Below, one piece after another: positions 33,364-42,422 of a stretch of DNA of 64,000 bases. Both the position numbers and the translations under genes were made by a program. The DNA is from CAKZQX01 sp034435975. Its GTDB lineage: Bacteria > Chloroflexota > Chloroflexia > Chloroflexales > Chloroflexaceae. The DNA is taken from the NCBI GenBank assembly GCA_034435975.1, contig DAOTWD010000043.1, positions 62,001-126,000 of the forward strand. Direction: 5' to 3'. The number at the start of each line of letters is the position of its first letter. Position 1 is the stretch's first letter. Under the pieces are notes generated by a model. That model ran no database searches. It was not told the origin of the DNA and worked only from the letters and a program-made list of their open reading frames with translations.

Positions 33364-33858
33364 ATGGATCCACAGCTCACAAGTTTGATTGTTCCCTCAG
33401 AGGAAATAGCAAAGATAGAGGAGTGCCTGAACCATCTGGTCGAGGACACGGGTGGTAACTATACCTTGTTGCTGGATAAGAGTGGGCAGGTGATAGCTTC
33501 TCAGGGCGATGGTGATCGCCAGGACATCACGGCTCTTGGAGCGCTGATCGCTGGTACCTTTGCGTCTTCACGCGAGGTGGCGAAACTTCTACGCGAGAAG
33601 GATTTCCGCGTGTTGTTCCAGCAAGGTGTGCGGGAGAATATCTTCATCGCGCTGATTGAAGAGCAGTGGATCCTGTGTATTATCTTCAACAAGGGTACAC
33701 ATATCGGTCTGGTGAAGGTACTAACCAAGAAGGCAACGGATGAACTTGCAGGTGTGCTGGAGCGAGTGCGTCAGCAACATAAAGCCCGCGATGAAGTGTT
33801 AGGATCGTCGTTCCGTACTTCTATGGAAGATACTATCGATCTGCTATTCCGCGATTGA
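33364..33858 (+). CDS. Roadblock/LC7-domain protein 2
   Basis: Product of 164 residues. The N-terminal ~20 residues are extra. The domain is EECLNHLVEDTGGNYTLLLDKSGQVIASQGDGDRQDITALGALIAGTFASSREVAKLL, then FRVLFQQGVRENIFIALIEEQWILCIIFNKGTHIGLVKVLTKKATDELAGVLERV, followed by a ~25-residue tail. It is longer than the first roadblock protein and closer to MglB-like GAPs in layout. It lies 83 bp after the first and 140 bp before the GTPase. A heterodimer of the two roadblock proteins is possible but is inference. Confidence 0.82.
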   Translation: MDPQLTSLIVPSEEIAKIEECLNHLVEDTGGNYTLLLDKSGQVIASQGDGDRQDITALGALIAGTFASSREVAKLLREKDFRVLFQQGVRENIFIALIEEQWILCIIFNKGTHIGLVKVLTKKATDELAGVLERVRQQHKARDEVLGSSFRTSMEDTIDLLFRD

Positions 33859-33998
33859 TAATCCATGCTCGGTCGCTTCTGGGCACTGCTCCGGTCAGGA
33901 GGTTGGCAATACCGCGACTATGAGCACGGGCCCGGCTGATGTACTGTAATCCTTATTGTATGAGACGTGTTAGGTTCTAACAGGCACGTGAGACAACT

Positions 33999-34574
33999 AT
34001 GGCTTTGATCAACGTTGCAGCGCGCGAGATCCACTGTAAAATTGTTTACTATGGTCCGGGGATGTGTGGAAAGACGTCAAACCTGCAATACATTCATGCC
34101 CAGGTACCGCGCGATACCAAAGGGGATCTACTTTCCATCGCCACGGAAACGGAGCGGACGCTGTTTTTTGACTTCTTGCCGCTCGATCTCGGGAAGGTAC
34201 GAGGATTCCAGACACGGTTTCACCTCTATACTGTACCTGGGCAAGTTCTCTATGAGCGTACGCGAGTGGCTGTATTGAATGGTTCCGATGGGGTGGTTTT
34301 TGTTGCCGACTCTCAGCGTAGTAAACTGGAAGAGAATATTAAAAGCTTGAAAGAACTGGCAATTAATATTACCCGCCAGAATAAGAAGTTTCAAGACTAC
34401 CCTGTAGTGTTACAATATAATAAGCGCGATTTGAGCGAAATCTTGCCTGTTTCTGTACTCGATAAGTACCTCAATGGCATGAACTGGCAACGTTATGAAG
34501 CCATTGCAACGACTGGTGTAGGGGTATTTGATACCCTCAAGGCTATCAGTAAGCTGGTGATCAGCAGGCTCTAA
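33999..34574 (+). CDS. MglA-like small GTPase
   Basis: Product of 191 residues. The P-loop is KIVYYGPGMCGKTSNLQYIH. Switch 1 is followed by LLSIATETERTLFFDFLPLDLG, switch 2 holds LYTVPGQVLYERTRVAVL, with Pro-Gly instead of the Ras Ala-Gly as in MglA proteins. Base recognition is VLQYNKRDL (NKxD) and the last motif is EAIATTGVGVFDTLK. In Myxococcus, MglA sets cell polarity and motility; homologues are widespread, including in gliding filamentous bacteria. It lies between roadblock and DUF4388 genes, the expected regulator partners. Weak upstream ribosome site. Confidence 0.9.
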   Translation: MALINVAAREIHCKIVYYGPGMCGKTSNLQYIHAQVPRDTKGDLLSIATETERTLFFDFLPLDLGKVRGFQTRFHLYTVPGQVLYERTRVAVLNGSDGVVFVADSQRSKLEENIKSLKELAINITRQNKKFQDYPVVLQYNKRDLSEILPVSVLDKYLNGMNWQRYEAIATTGVGVFDTLKAISKLVISRL

Positions 34575-34638
34575 TCCATATTGTGTGAAGGATATGTAGC
34601 GCTCATCGCTGAACGCCGATGTATGAAGGTATTGTATC

Positions 34639-35193
34639 ATGGCTCTTACAGGCGATCTTAGTGAATTTCCACTAACTGATATTATCCAGTTAGTGGATCT
34701 GAGTAAGAAAACCGGTGGCGTTCATATCAAGGGGAAACGTGGTACCCAACCTATAGAGGGTTGGATTTATTTCCGTGACGGCAAAATTATTGGTGCTGAG
34801 TTGCCGGGTAAAACACCGCTCGAAGCGATCTATACATTCTTTACTGTTTCGAGTGGCCCCTTCACGTTTCACGATGATCGAGTGCTCGATCAACCAACCA
34901 TCACGACCAGTAATGAAGTGATTATCATGGAAGGTATCATGCGTCAGGATGCCTGGGCCAGTATTCACGAGCTCGTGCCATCCCTTACGATGGTTCCCCG
35001 CCTGGTTCCTAACCCTGCATCAGGTACCACGGAAATTAATCTGGAGGCCGAAGAGTGGCGTGTTCTCACGATGGTCAATGGTACCAACACGGTTGACCAG
35101 ATCGTTCAGCGCGGCGGGCTAGGCGAGTTTCGTACCTGTGAGATTATTGCCCAATTATTAGCAAATGGTTTGATCGAGCGGCGTGAGGACTGA
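34639..35193 (+). CDS. DUF4388 (PatA N-terminal-like) protein
   Basis: Product of 184 residues. MALTGDLSEFPLTDIIQLVDLSKKTGGVHIKGKRG ... GWIYFRDGKIIGAELPGKTPLEAIYTFFTVSSGPFTFHDD is the DUF4388 domain (~100 residues). The rest, EAEEWRVLTMVNGTNTVDQIVQRGGLGEFRTCEIIAQLLANGLIERRED, is a winged-helix-like segment often joined to DUF4388. Such proteins accompany MglA and roadblock genes and response regulators. It is the last gene of the module, 64 bp after the GTPase. Its molecular role is unknown. Confidence 0.82.
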   Translation: MALTGDLSEFPLTDIIQLVDLSKKTGGVHIKGKRGTQPIEGWIYFRDGKIIGAELPGKTPLEAIYTFFTVSSGPFTFHDDRVLDQPTITTSNEVIIMEGIMRQDAWASIHELVPSLTMVPRLVPNPASGTTEINLEAEEWRVLTMVNGTNTVDQIVQRGGLGEFRTCEIIAQLLANGLIERRED

Positions 35194-35380
35194 GTCGATT
35201 CGGTATGCCTACTACAGAGGGAGGTGCTCTTCTTGCATGGATCGGTATTCACCAGGTGGTTTGCACCGCTCTGTACGCAGTTTACAACCCACGGCACAGT
35301 TCGATATCCACCTATGGCTCTGCTCAATATCTATCTAGAGGGGAGCATTGTCCGTTCTTGCAAAAAAATAAAGAGGTATC

Positions 35381-36898
35381 GTGCGTATACTGATAAGTGT
35401 CTGGGATAAACGCCAGATCGTTGCCTTTGCGCAGGCGCTGGCTGAATATGGGGCCGAAATCGTCTCGACTGGCAAAACACATCGCCTCTTGCTTGATGCT
35501 GGTATTCCGACCCGCTCAGTAAGTGATATTACGGGCTTTCCTGAAATTCTTGATGGTCGCGTTAAGACGTTACATCCCGCTATTCACGCTGGTATTCTGG
35601 CTCGCCACGATCAACCAGCTCATATGCAGCAACTGGCCACATACGGCATCCATCCTTTCGATATGGTGGTCGTCAATCTCTATCCGTTTCCACAAACTAT
35701 TGCCCAGCCTGGGGTGATATTGGATGCAGCACTGGAGCAGATTGATATTGGTGGTGTGGCGTTACTGCGTGCGGCAGCAAAAAATTTCCCCCATGTCATT
35801 CCTGTAGTTGATCCATCCGACTATGAGCCAGTGCTGGCCCATCTACGCGCCGGTGCAGTTCCTCTTATGTTTCGTCAGCAATTGGCAGCCAGAGCGTTTG
35901 CCCATACAGCCGCCTATGATGCAGCGATTGCAAACTATCTGGAAGATAGCTTGTTTCCACCCGTCTTGCCCCTCGCATGGCAGCATGCCCAGGATCTCCG
36001 CTATGGTGAAAATCCGCATCAGCATGCGGCGCTCTATGGTACATTTTTTACCTATTTCGAGCAACTCCACGGCAAGGAACTGTCATACATTAACATTCTC
36101 GATACAGCGGCGGCCCAGGAGTTGATCGAGGAGTTTCAACCTTCCGAAGGGGTGGCACTGACAATTATCAAGCATACCAACCCCTGTGGAGTGGGCATCG
36201 GTTCAACGCCACTGGAGGCCTGGCAGCGGGCATTTGCGACCGATCCCCAGGCTCCATTTGGTGGGATTATTGCCGTTAATGCCCCCTGCGATCTCGAACT
36301 GGCCCGGGCGATCAATGAGATTTTCTCGGAAATCGTGATTGCGCCGGATTTTGACCCGGCGGCACTGGAGGTATTGCGCAAGAAGAAAAACCGGCGCCTG
36401 TTGCGATCTCTGGCACCCGTGACAGGATCAGATACCCGCCTGATCCATAGTGTTCCAGGCGGTGTACTGGTGCAGGAAGCGGATCGGACACCGCTGAGCG
36501 CTGAATCACTGACGGTGGTAACACGTCGTTCACCCACAGACGATGAAATGCGGGCGTTGCGCCTGGCCTGGCGAGTGGTAAAACACGTCAAATCAAACGC
36601 GATTGTGTATAGCACGGTTGATCGCACGTTGGGTATTGGTGCGGGGCAGATGAGTCGGGTCGATAGTTCTAAAGTGGCGATCTGGAAGGCGAAGGAAGCC
36701 GGCCTCTCGCTGGTGGGTTCGGTGCTTGCTAGCGATGCATTATTTCCCTTTGCCGATGGCGTCGAAGTGGCACTGGCTGCAGGTGCAACGGCGATTATTC
36801 AGCCGGGCGGTTCTGTACGTGATGACGAGGTAATTGCGGCTGCTGATCAGGCTGGCGCAGCGATGGTCTTTACTGGTCGGCGACACTTTCGGCATTGA
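35381..36898 (+). CDS. purH: Bifunctional AICAR transformylase / IMP cyclohydrolase
   Basis: Product of 505 residues. The N-terminal MGS-like IMP cyclohydrolase domain has STGKTHRLLLDAGIPTRSVSDITGFPEILDGRVKTLHPAIHAGIL. The C-terminal AICAR transformylase has DLRYGENPHQHAALY, IIKHTNPCGVGIG, KHVKSNAIVYS, GIGAGQMSRVDSSKVA and QPGGSVRDDEVI. It performs the last two steps of IMP synthesis. GTG 35381 follows AAGAGG and is the likely start. It is preceded by a ~190-bp gap after the GTPase module and is probably separate from it. Confidence 0.94.
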   Translation: MRILISVWDKRQIVAFAQALAEYGAEIVSTGKTHRLLLDAGIPTRSVSDITGFPEILDGRVKTLHPAIHAGILARHDQPAHMQQLATYGIHPFDMVVVNLYPFPQTIAQPGVILDAALEQIDIGGVALLRAAAKNFPHVIPVVDPSDYEPVLAHLRAGAVPLMFRQQLAARAFAHTAAYDAAIANYLEDSLFPPVLPLAWQHAQDLRYGENPHQHAALYGTFFTYFEQLHGKELSYINILDTAAAQELIEEFQPSEGVALTIIKHTNPCGVGIGSTPLEAWQRAFATDPQAPFGGIIAVNAPCDLELARAINEIFSEIVIAPDFDPAALEVLRKKKNRRLLRSLAPVTGSDTRLIHSVPGGVLVQEADRTPLSAESLTVVTRRSPTDDEMRALRLAWRVVKHVKSNAIVYSTVDRTLGIGAGQMSRVDSSKVAIWKAKEAGLSLVGSVLASDALFPFADGVEVALAAGATAIIQPGGSVRDDEVIAAADQAGAAMVFTGRRHFRH

Positions 36899-37100
36899 TG
36901 GCGCAGCTACTGCTAACAATCCACCACGAGTCATCATGAGTCGCACTAGACGGGCGTTCCGGCTAAAGCCAGAACGGCGAGGTACCCTTGAGTGAGTCGT
37001 CAAAAACCAGTGACCCGACCAGAGCCGAGACACCCGTTAGCAATGGGAATAGGATTGCTATAGCCTGACCCATAGTGACTTGCCGGTACCTTATGGCTCT

Positions 37101-37760
37101 ATGAGTGATCAAAGACGGTTCATGCTTAAGCTTGATAGGCAGGCGATGCTTACATTTGATACCAATGGATTGATACCCGCGATTGTCCAGCATGCACGTA
37201 GCGGCGAGGTCTTGATGCTGGGTTATATGAACCAGGAAGCCCTGGAGCATACGCAGGAAACGGGGTTGGTCACGTTCTGGAGCCGCAGTCGCGGCGAATT
37301 GTGGCAAAAAGGTATGACCAGTGGGCATGTACTACATCTCGTAGCAATCTATCAAGATTGTGACAGTGATGCCTTGCTAGTCCTGGCTGAACCGGCTGGT
37401 CCCACCTGTCATACCGGGCGCCCCAGTTGTTTTTTTCGCCATCTGGATGGCGAGTTGCTGAACGAACGGGTACCAGCTACGATCATTCTTAGCCAGCTGG
37501 CAGATATTATCGCTGCCCGACGTACGGATCCACCTGAAGACTCATATACAGCCCGCCTCTTAACCGGCGGAGTAGATCGCATCGGCAAAAAAATAGGCGA
37601 AGAAGCCGCTGAAGTGATTATTGCTGCCAAGAATAATTCGGCTGAGGAATTAATATATGAAATGGCAGACCTGCTGTACCATAGTCTGGTACTCCTGGAA
37701 TGCCAGCATATTCCGTTATCCGCCGTCCTGGCAGAACTACAGCGTCGTGCTATGAAATGA
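37101..37760 (+). CDS. hisI: Bifunctional phosphoribosyl-AMP cyclohydrolase / phosphoribosyl-ATP pyrophosphatase
   Basis: Product of 219 residues (HisIE). The HisI half has FDTNGLIPAIVQHARSGEVLMLGYMNQEAL, TFWSRSRGELWQKGMTSGHVL and IYQDCDSDALLVLAEPAGPTCHTGRPSCFF, with zinc/magnesium ligands. The HisE half has LLTGGVDRIGKKIGEEAAEVIIAAKN and EMADLLYHSLVLL. It performs steps 2 and 3 of histidine synthesis. Start uncertain: ATG 37101 or ATG 37122, neither with a strong ribosome site. No other his gene adjoins it. Confidence 0.93.
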   Translation: MSDQRRFMLKLDRQAMLTFDTNGLIPAIVQHARSGEVLMLGYMNQEALEHTQETGLVTFWSRSRGELWQKGMTSGHVLHLVAIYQDCDSDALLVLAEPAGPTCHTGRPSCFFRHLDGELLNERVPATIILSQLADIIAARRTDPPEDSYTARLLTGGVDRIGKKIGEEAAEVIIAAKNNSAEELIYEMADLLYHSLVLLECQHIPLSAVLAELQRRAMK

Positions 37761-37818
37761 GTGTGCGGAGCAACATGGCGGCGCATATGCCGCTGATGAC
37801 TCCCACCTCTCTCGGGCT

Positions 37819-40548
37819 ATGAGTGAACATGCGAGCCGAGTAATAATATTGAGCAACGATGCTCACATCCTTGATCTATGCCATCAGGTACTAGATCACG
37901 CTGATTTTGCAGTACAATTTGTCAATACGATCGAACAGACGCTCGACAAATTATGGCATGATCTCTTCGATCTGGTTGTCCTGGATTGGCATGTGTCTGC
38001 ACCCTACAGCTTAACTTCATTCACCGACATCCGTGGCCGCGAACCAAATATTCCGATCGTCCTGTTGATGGGTACCAGCGACCTGGAACATGTCGTGCAG
38101 GTAACCCGTCTGGGAGCTCAGGCCGTCCTCCTCAAGCCGTTCTCGATCGCAGATCTGCGCAATACTATCACCAGCGTCCTACAACGACGGCGCGCATTGC
38201 GCATCCAGAACCGCGTTGCGGCACTACGCCCGCTGGTACAGATCAGTCAGCGCTTGCTGGCTGAACTGGATCTGCCACGCCTGTATGACTTGATTATTGA
38301 AACAGTACGGGTTGAATTAAAGGCTGATCGAGCTTCGCTCATGCTGCTCGAAGAGGATGCAACCGCATTACGCATTGTCGCCTGCTCCGGTCTACCATCA
38401 GAAGTCCAACTGGGGCAGCGCGTTGAGCTTGCGGGCAGCCTGGCTGGTTGGGTGGCCCATCAAGGGCAGCCGTTGATTCTCAATAGCCAGCACTGTGCGA
38501 TACCCGAACTACAACACGTCCTGGTCAATGACTGTCTATCCTCTGTTCTATCGGTACCATTAATGTCCGGCGGTCAGGTACGGGGCGTCCTCAATGCCGC
38601 CAAAACACATGCAGGACTCTCGTTCACTGAGGCCGATCAGGAATTGCTGGTTTTGCTCGCTGGTCAGGCTGCGATTGCCATTGAGAACGCACGTCTGTAT
38701 AATCTGGCTCAGCGCCGTGCGGATCGGCTCGCGTTACTCTACCAACTCAGCACGGCTGTTACCGGTTCACTGGATCTAGAGCAAATCATTGGGGCAACAA
38801 TGCGTCACATCAGTGACGCATTTCATGTTGACCACGGCTATATTTTTCTATCGGCTGATGATCCTCGACGATTGGTGCAGTATATATCGCTGCATTATGA
38901 GGTGGTGTCACCATTAACACCTCTTGATGTCGTGGCCACCCATGGTATTATTGGCCGGGTGCTGAGTGATGGGCATCCACGCGTTGAGCCAGCCATAGCG
39001 TGGAACGCCTCACAGCTCGGACAGACACCCCTGCTAGATCTGCCCCCCTGGGAACAGATTATTCCCGTTGCTGAAACGCAATCATATACGCCATGCGTTC
39101 TAGTCCCTGATCTCCAGCCGATTTCCTATATCTTTACGCCTGTTCCCCACTGGTTGTGTGTCGCGCTGATCAGTGATCGTGGTATTTGCGGGGCGATTGA
39201 GTTACTTGGACGACCAGGGCAGCAGTTTGGTGAAGACGATATCCATTTGATGACTGCTATGGCGACCCCGGTTGCGATGGCGATAGAAACCGCACGTCTA
39301 CACGCGAGTGTTGCCCATTCTGAGGCACGCTATCGGGCGCTCCTTCAGCATGCGACTGAGGCGGTGTTGTTGCTTGATGCTGATGGACAGCGTATTCTGG
39401 ATGTAAATCCGGCCGTTGAGCAACTGAGTGGGTATACCTATGCAGCACTGCTCCAGATCGATCCGGATAGTCTTTTGCCCGGAGTCAAAGAAGCGGGTAT
39501 CAAGGTCTGGATCAATGAACGTACGGACAACAGTAGCACATCAGGGATAATACCGTACATGGTTCCTGCACCCTATCAGAGATCATTAAGCACCTCCTAT
39601 TGTACGCTGCCCTCTACTGCTCCACCGCGTACGGTCACCGAAGCATGTGAGATTGAATCGTTCCTGGTGGCTAAAGATGGGCGTAGTATTCCGGTTGCCA
39701 TCACTGTCAGCCGTGTCCCGTACGATGGTCAAAAACTATTATTGGTCATGGCACGCGATATTAGTGAGCGTCAACGGATTGCCCAGCAGTTGCTGCAGAC
39801 AGAAAAACTGGCTGCGGTGGGGCGTCTCTCTGCATCCATTGCCCATGAAATCAATAATCCACTCCAGGCCATCCACAATTCCCTGCACTTGCTGAACAAT
39901 CGGCCCTTGAGTGAAGAGAAGCGGCAACTCTATTTGACCATGGCGCAGGAGGAGGTTGATCGGTTAATTACGATTGTGCAGCGCATGCTTGATTTTTATC
40001 GACCCGCCCGTGATGGTGTGGGGATGCGACCTACCGATCTGCACGAATTGCTGGATTCGGTTCTGGCGCTGATTAACAAGCAACTGCAAACCTGTCATAT
40101 TCGTGTAGTACGGGATTGGGCTTCTGCACTACCACGTGTCCTGGCCATAGGGAATCACCTCAAACAAGTGTTTCTCAACCTGATCCTGAATGCCATCGAG
40201 TCCATGCCCGAAGGCGGTGTGCTGACTATTCGTACCACAATGGTTGATCAACTGGATACCACCGGATATCACAGTTTAGATATCGTATCAATAACCGGAT
40301 CAGCCGGGCATCGTGTGTCTGACCCATCAGTCATTGTGGAGATCAGGGATACTGGTCAGGGTATTCCCCCAGATATTTTACCGAAAATTTTTGAACCATT
40401 CTATACGACGCGCAGCACAGGCACTGGATTAGGTCTGGCGATTAGTTACAGCATTGTAGAACAACATCAGGGAGAACTTGCGGTGAGTAGTGTTCTGGGT
40501 CAGGGAACAACCTTTCGCCTGCGGTTCCCGTCACTGCCAGCCGAGTAG
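37819..40548 (+). CDS. Hybrid sensor kinase: receiver-GAF-GAF-PAS-HisKA-HATPase
   Basis: Product of 909 residues, cytoplasmic. A receiver domain spans 1-125 with phospho-acceptor Asp56 (VVLDWHV), Thr86 and Lys106 (LLKPF). GAF1 spans ~145-295 (ending LAGQAAIAIENARLY). A second, longer GAF spans ~305-495 (ending ATPVAMAIETARLH). PAS spans ~500-650. HisKA has SASIAHEINNPLQAIHNSL with His676. The ATPase domain has NLILNAIESMPEGG, DTGQGIPPDILPKIFEPFYTT and GLGLAISYSIVEQH. An N-terminal receiver fused to a kinase suggests it sits mid-way in a phosphorelay. It lies 58 bp after hisIE, with no partner nearby. Confidence 0.92.
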   Translation: MSEHASRVIILSNDAHILDLCHQVLDHADFAVQFVNTIEQTLDKLWHDLFDLVVLDWHVSAPYSLTSFTDIRGREPNIPIVLLMGTSDLEHVVQVTRLGAQAVLLKPFSIADLRNTITSVLQRRRALRIQNRVAALRPLVQISQRLLAELDLPRLYDLIIETVRVELKADRASLMLLEEDATALRIVACSGLPSEVQLGQRVELAGSLAGWVAHQGQPLILNSQHCAIPELQHVLVNDCLSSVLSVPLMSGGQVRGVLNAAKTHAGLSFTEADQELLVLLAGQAAIAIENARLYNLAQRRADRLALLYQLSTAVTGSLDLEQIIGATMRHISDAFHVDHGYIFLSADDPRRLVQYISLHYEVVSPLTPLDVVATHGIIGRVLSDGHPRVEPAIAWNASQLGQTPLLDLPPWEQIIPVAETQSYTPCVLVPDLQPISYIFTPVPHWLCVALISDRGICGAIELLGRPGQQFGEDDIHLMTAMATPVAMAIETARLHASVAHSEARYRALLQHATEAVLLLDADGQRILDVNPAVEQLSGYTYAALLQIDPDSLLPGVKEAGIKVWINERTDNSSTSGIIPYMVPAPYQRSLSTSYCTLPSTAPPRTVTEACEIESFLVAKDGRSIPVAITVSRVPYDGQKLLLVMARDISERQRIAQQLLQTEKLAAVGRLSASIAHEINNPLQAIHNSLHLLNNRPLSEEKRQLYLTMAQEEVDRLITIVQRMLDFYRPARDGVGMRPTDLHELLDSVLALINKQLQTCHIRVVRDWASALPRVLAIGNHLKQVFLNLILNAIESMPEGGVLTIRTTMVDQLDTTGYHSLDIVSITGSAGHRVSDPSVIVEIRDTGQGIPPDILPKIFEPFYTTRSTGTGLGLAISYSIVEQHQGELAVSSVLGQGTTFRLRFPSLPAE

Positions 40549-40721
40549 CATCTGCTGGGCCATGGTTTGCCTTTCCTTGATCCGTTACCTCGATATAGAA
40601 CCGTCAGAAACGACAAACGTCGTCACTACAAATATAGCGACACATAGCTCTAAAAGCGACACGACACATAGACGGATACCCCCATGCAGGGGCTTTGAAC
40701 CCTACCATGACCATGCTGGAG
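40549..40721. other. Convergent spacer with a small hairpin
   Basis: A short CCCC-ATGCA-GGGG hairpin near 40679-40692, followed by CTTTG, lies between the kinase and rimM, which are convergent. Possibly a weak shared terminator. Nothing else is seen. Confidence 0.3.
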
Positions 40722-41258
40722 CTACTCAACCAGTCCGGGGAGAAGACGAATAATGATGCGTTGCCCGACCACATCAAGGGTTTGCACCACATCGTGGATC
40801 ATAGGGATCAGTGCATCAGGCTGATCGGGACGACGCACGACGAGAACCTCGTTGGAACCAGTTGCGATCACTTCCTGGACGTAGCCTAATATTGCTCCTT
40901 CAGTCGTTTCCACCCGCAGGTTATACAGTTGATGAATATAATATTCGTCTGTACCCAGAGGAGCAGCGTCTGTTTCGAGAATGAACACCTCGGCACCACG
41001 GAGATCCTCGGCATGCTCACGCTTAGTTATCCCCTGAACCGTCATAACGAGCAGTTGTGGCTTGTGCTGGAACACATTGTGCAGTTGATATGGCGTATAT
41101 TTATATTGCGTGCCAATGTAAATGGTACGAATACGTTTTTGGAGATAATCTGGACGATCAGTAATAGCGCGTAGCTTAAACTGGCCACGCATACCGAAGG
41201 CGGCAACAACATAACCGATCAACAAAAGTTCGTCTGGATCAGGATCCCCAGAATGCAT
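40722..41258 (-). CDS. rimM: Ribosome maturation factor RimM
   Basis: Product of 178 residues. The RimM N-domain begins LLIGYVVAAFGMRGQFKLRAITDRPDYL and contains GITKREHAEDLRGAEVFI. The PRC-barrel C-domain begins DEYYIHQLYNLRVETTEGAILGYVQEVIATGSNEVLVV and ends DALIPMIHDVVQTLDVVGQRIII. It helps assemble the 30S head around S19. It is the last gene of the minus-strand ffh-rpsP-khpA-rimM set. trmD and rplS, which often follow it, are not here; the next gene is a convergent kinase. Confidence 0.92.
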   Translation of the reverse strand: MHSGDPDPDELLLIGYVVAAFGMRGQFKLRAITDRPDYLQKRIRTIYIGTQYKYTPYQLHNVFQHKPQLLVMTVQGITKREHAEDLRGAEVFILETDAAPLGTDEYYIHQLYNLRVETTEGAILGYVQEVIATGSNEVLVVRRPDQPDALIPMIHDVVQTLDVVGQRIIIRLLPGLVE

Positions 41259-41303
41259 ACGAACTCACGGAATACCCAGGGTGATCGAGGAACCACCCTT
41301 AAA

Positions 41304-41531
41304 CTACTCAATATCCACATGCACGCGCTTGTTCTGACGAGCTGCTGCTACACTCATGAGATCCCGAATAGCCTTGGCAACACGACCACTACGCCCAATA
41401 ACTTTGCCAGTCTCAGAAGAGTGTACGGAAAGTTCATAGGTAACCGTAAAGCGCCCAACCCGTTCTTTAATGCGTACTTCATCAGGGCGATCAACCAAAT
41501 TACAAGCAATATATTCAAGTAATGATTTCAT
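41304..41531 (-). CDS. khpA: KH-domain RNA-binding protein KhpA
   Basis: Product of 75 residues: MKSLLEYIACNLVDRPDEVRIKER, then VTYELSVHSSETGKVIGRSGRVAKAIRDLMSVAAARQNKRVHVDIE. IGRSGR is the GxxG loop of the KH fold. KhpA is a conserved small RNA chaperone, usually encoded beside rpsP and rimM, exactly as here. It is separated from rpsP by 62 bp containing a hairpin. Confidence 0.92.
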   Translation of the reverse strand: MKSLLEYIACNLVDRPDEVRIKERVGRFTVTYELSVHSSETGKVIGRSGRVAKAIRDLMSVAAARQNKRVHVDIE

Positions 41532-41556
41532 AATCGATGAATCAAATCAAATAGAT

Positions 41557-41580
41557 GGGGTAGCGCACGTGTGCTACCCC
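41557..41580 (-). terminator. Intercistronic hairpin between rpsP and khpA
   Basis: GGGGTAGC / GCTACCCC with an inner CAC/GTG-containing loop, 14 bp past the rpsP stop. It is followed on the minus strand by ATCTATTTGATTTG. Perhaps partial termination or mRNA processing that lowers khpA-rimM relative to rpsP. Confidence 0.45.
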
Positions 41581-41593
41581 TCTTCTTTCCACA

Positions 41594-42046
41594 TCAGGCT
41601 GAAATAGTGGGTTCTTCCGGTTCAGATCTATCCACATCGGCAGCGTCGAGTGTTGCCATTGCGCCGTCCGTAGGATCAGTGATTCGTTCCGGCTCAGGCA
41701 CTGCCGCAACCGGCTCAGGCGCTGTCACCGGTTCGGCAACCGTCACCCCAGGAGCCACTGCTGCTTCTGGTTTGACCGGAGCGCCAGGGATGACCTGCCC
41801 ATCACCATCGAGGATATGTATTTGCTTGAAAAGGCGTACCACGGTATTAGAAGGTTGCGCACCCACACCAAGCCAGTAGCGCGCACGATCGGCATTAACC
41901 TCCAGAATTTTGGGTTGACGCACAGGGTTATAATGACCAATAATTTCAATAAATTTACCATCACGTGGTGAACGCGAATCGGCGACCACCACTCGATAGC
42001 TGGGCTGCTTAGTCTTGCCAGTACGGCGAAGACGAATCCTGACCAT
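41594..42046 (-). CDS. rpsP: 30S ribosomal protein S16 with long C-terminal extension
   Basis: Product of 150 residues. The S16 core is MVRIRLRRTGKTKQPSYRVVVADSRSPRDGKFIEIIGHYNP ... YWLGVGAQPSNTVVRLFKQIHIL (about 83 residues). It is followed by ~65 residues rich in Ala, Pro, Val and Glu, ending in an acidic stretch (AADVDRSEPEEPTISA). The usual S16 is 75-95 residues, so the tail is extra. ATG 42046 has GGAGG 12 bases upstream. It is in the usual set with khpA and rimM downstream and ffh upstream, though a 376-bp repeat-filled gap separates it from ffh. Confidence 0.93.
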   Translation of the reverse strand: MVRIRLRRTGKTKQPSYRVVVADSRSPRDGKFIEIIGHYNPVRQPKILEVNADRARYWLGVGAQPSNTVVRLFKQIHILDGDGQVIPGAPVKPEAAVAPGVTVAEPVTAPEPVAAVPEPERITDPTDGAMATLDAADVDRSEPEEPTISA

Positions 42047-42422
42047 GTTCTCTGTCTGCCTCCATAGAATACGATACAAGTGACGGCTCCCAGGGCAACC
42101 GCACGCGGGCTTCGGAGACTGCCGCCCCTGTCTTATGAGACAAGGGTTTCCTTATGGTTTAAGTATAGCACACAATTGTTTAAACCGCACGTTTGTGGTA
42201 TCTGGGCGAAAGATTCTCAAGCAGGTGAATCCCTTCTATCCCAGGGCCAAATCACCCAGGCTTTACGGGCTATTTCTGTAAATGATAGCGGAATCATTCC
42301 AACGGGGTGGCCTGCAAGGGCAATGTCCCTGCAGGCGTTTCCTGGGATATACATGGACTTGCAGCTCTGTGCACTCCTGCTACGGTTACGCTATCGCTAA
42401 TAAAAAGGCGCTTCGTTGAGCG
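42047..42422. other. Repeat-filled gap between ffh and rpsP
   Basis: No gene. Holds copy 2 of the ~140-bp dispersed repeat (42144-42285) and directly after it a CCCTGCAGGCGTTTCCTGGG block (42320-42400) that resembles 3960-4040 and, in reverse, 59584-59650. Confidence 0.5.
42144..42285 (+). repeat. Dispersed ~140-bp repeat, copy 2
   Basis: Collinear with 21211-21352: GGGTTTCC-TTATG, TTTAAGTAT, AATTGTTTAAACCGCA, AATCCCTTCTAT and AGGCTTTACGGGCTATTTCTGTAAA in the same order and spacing. Confidence 0.55.
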
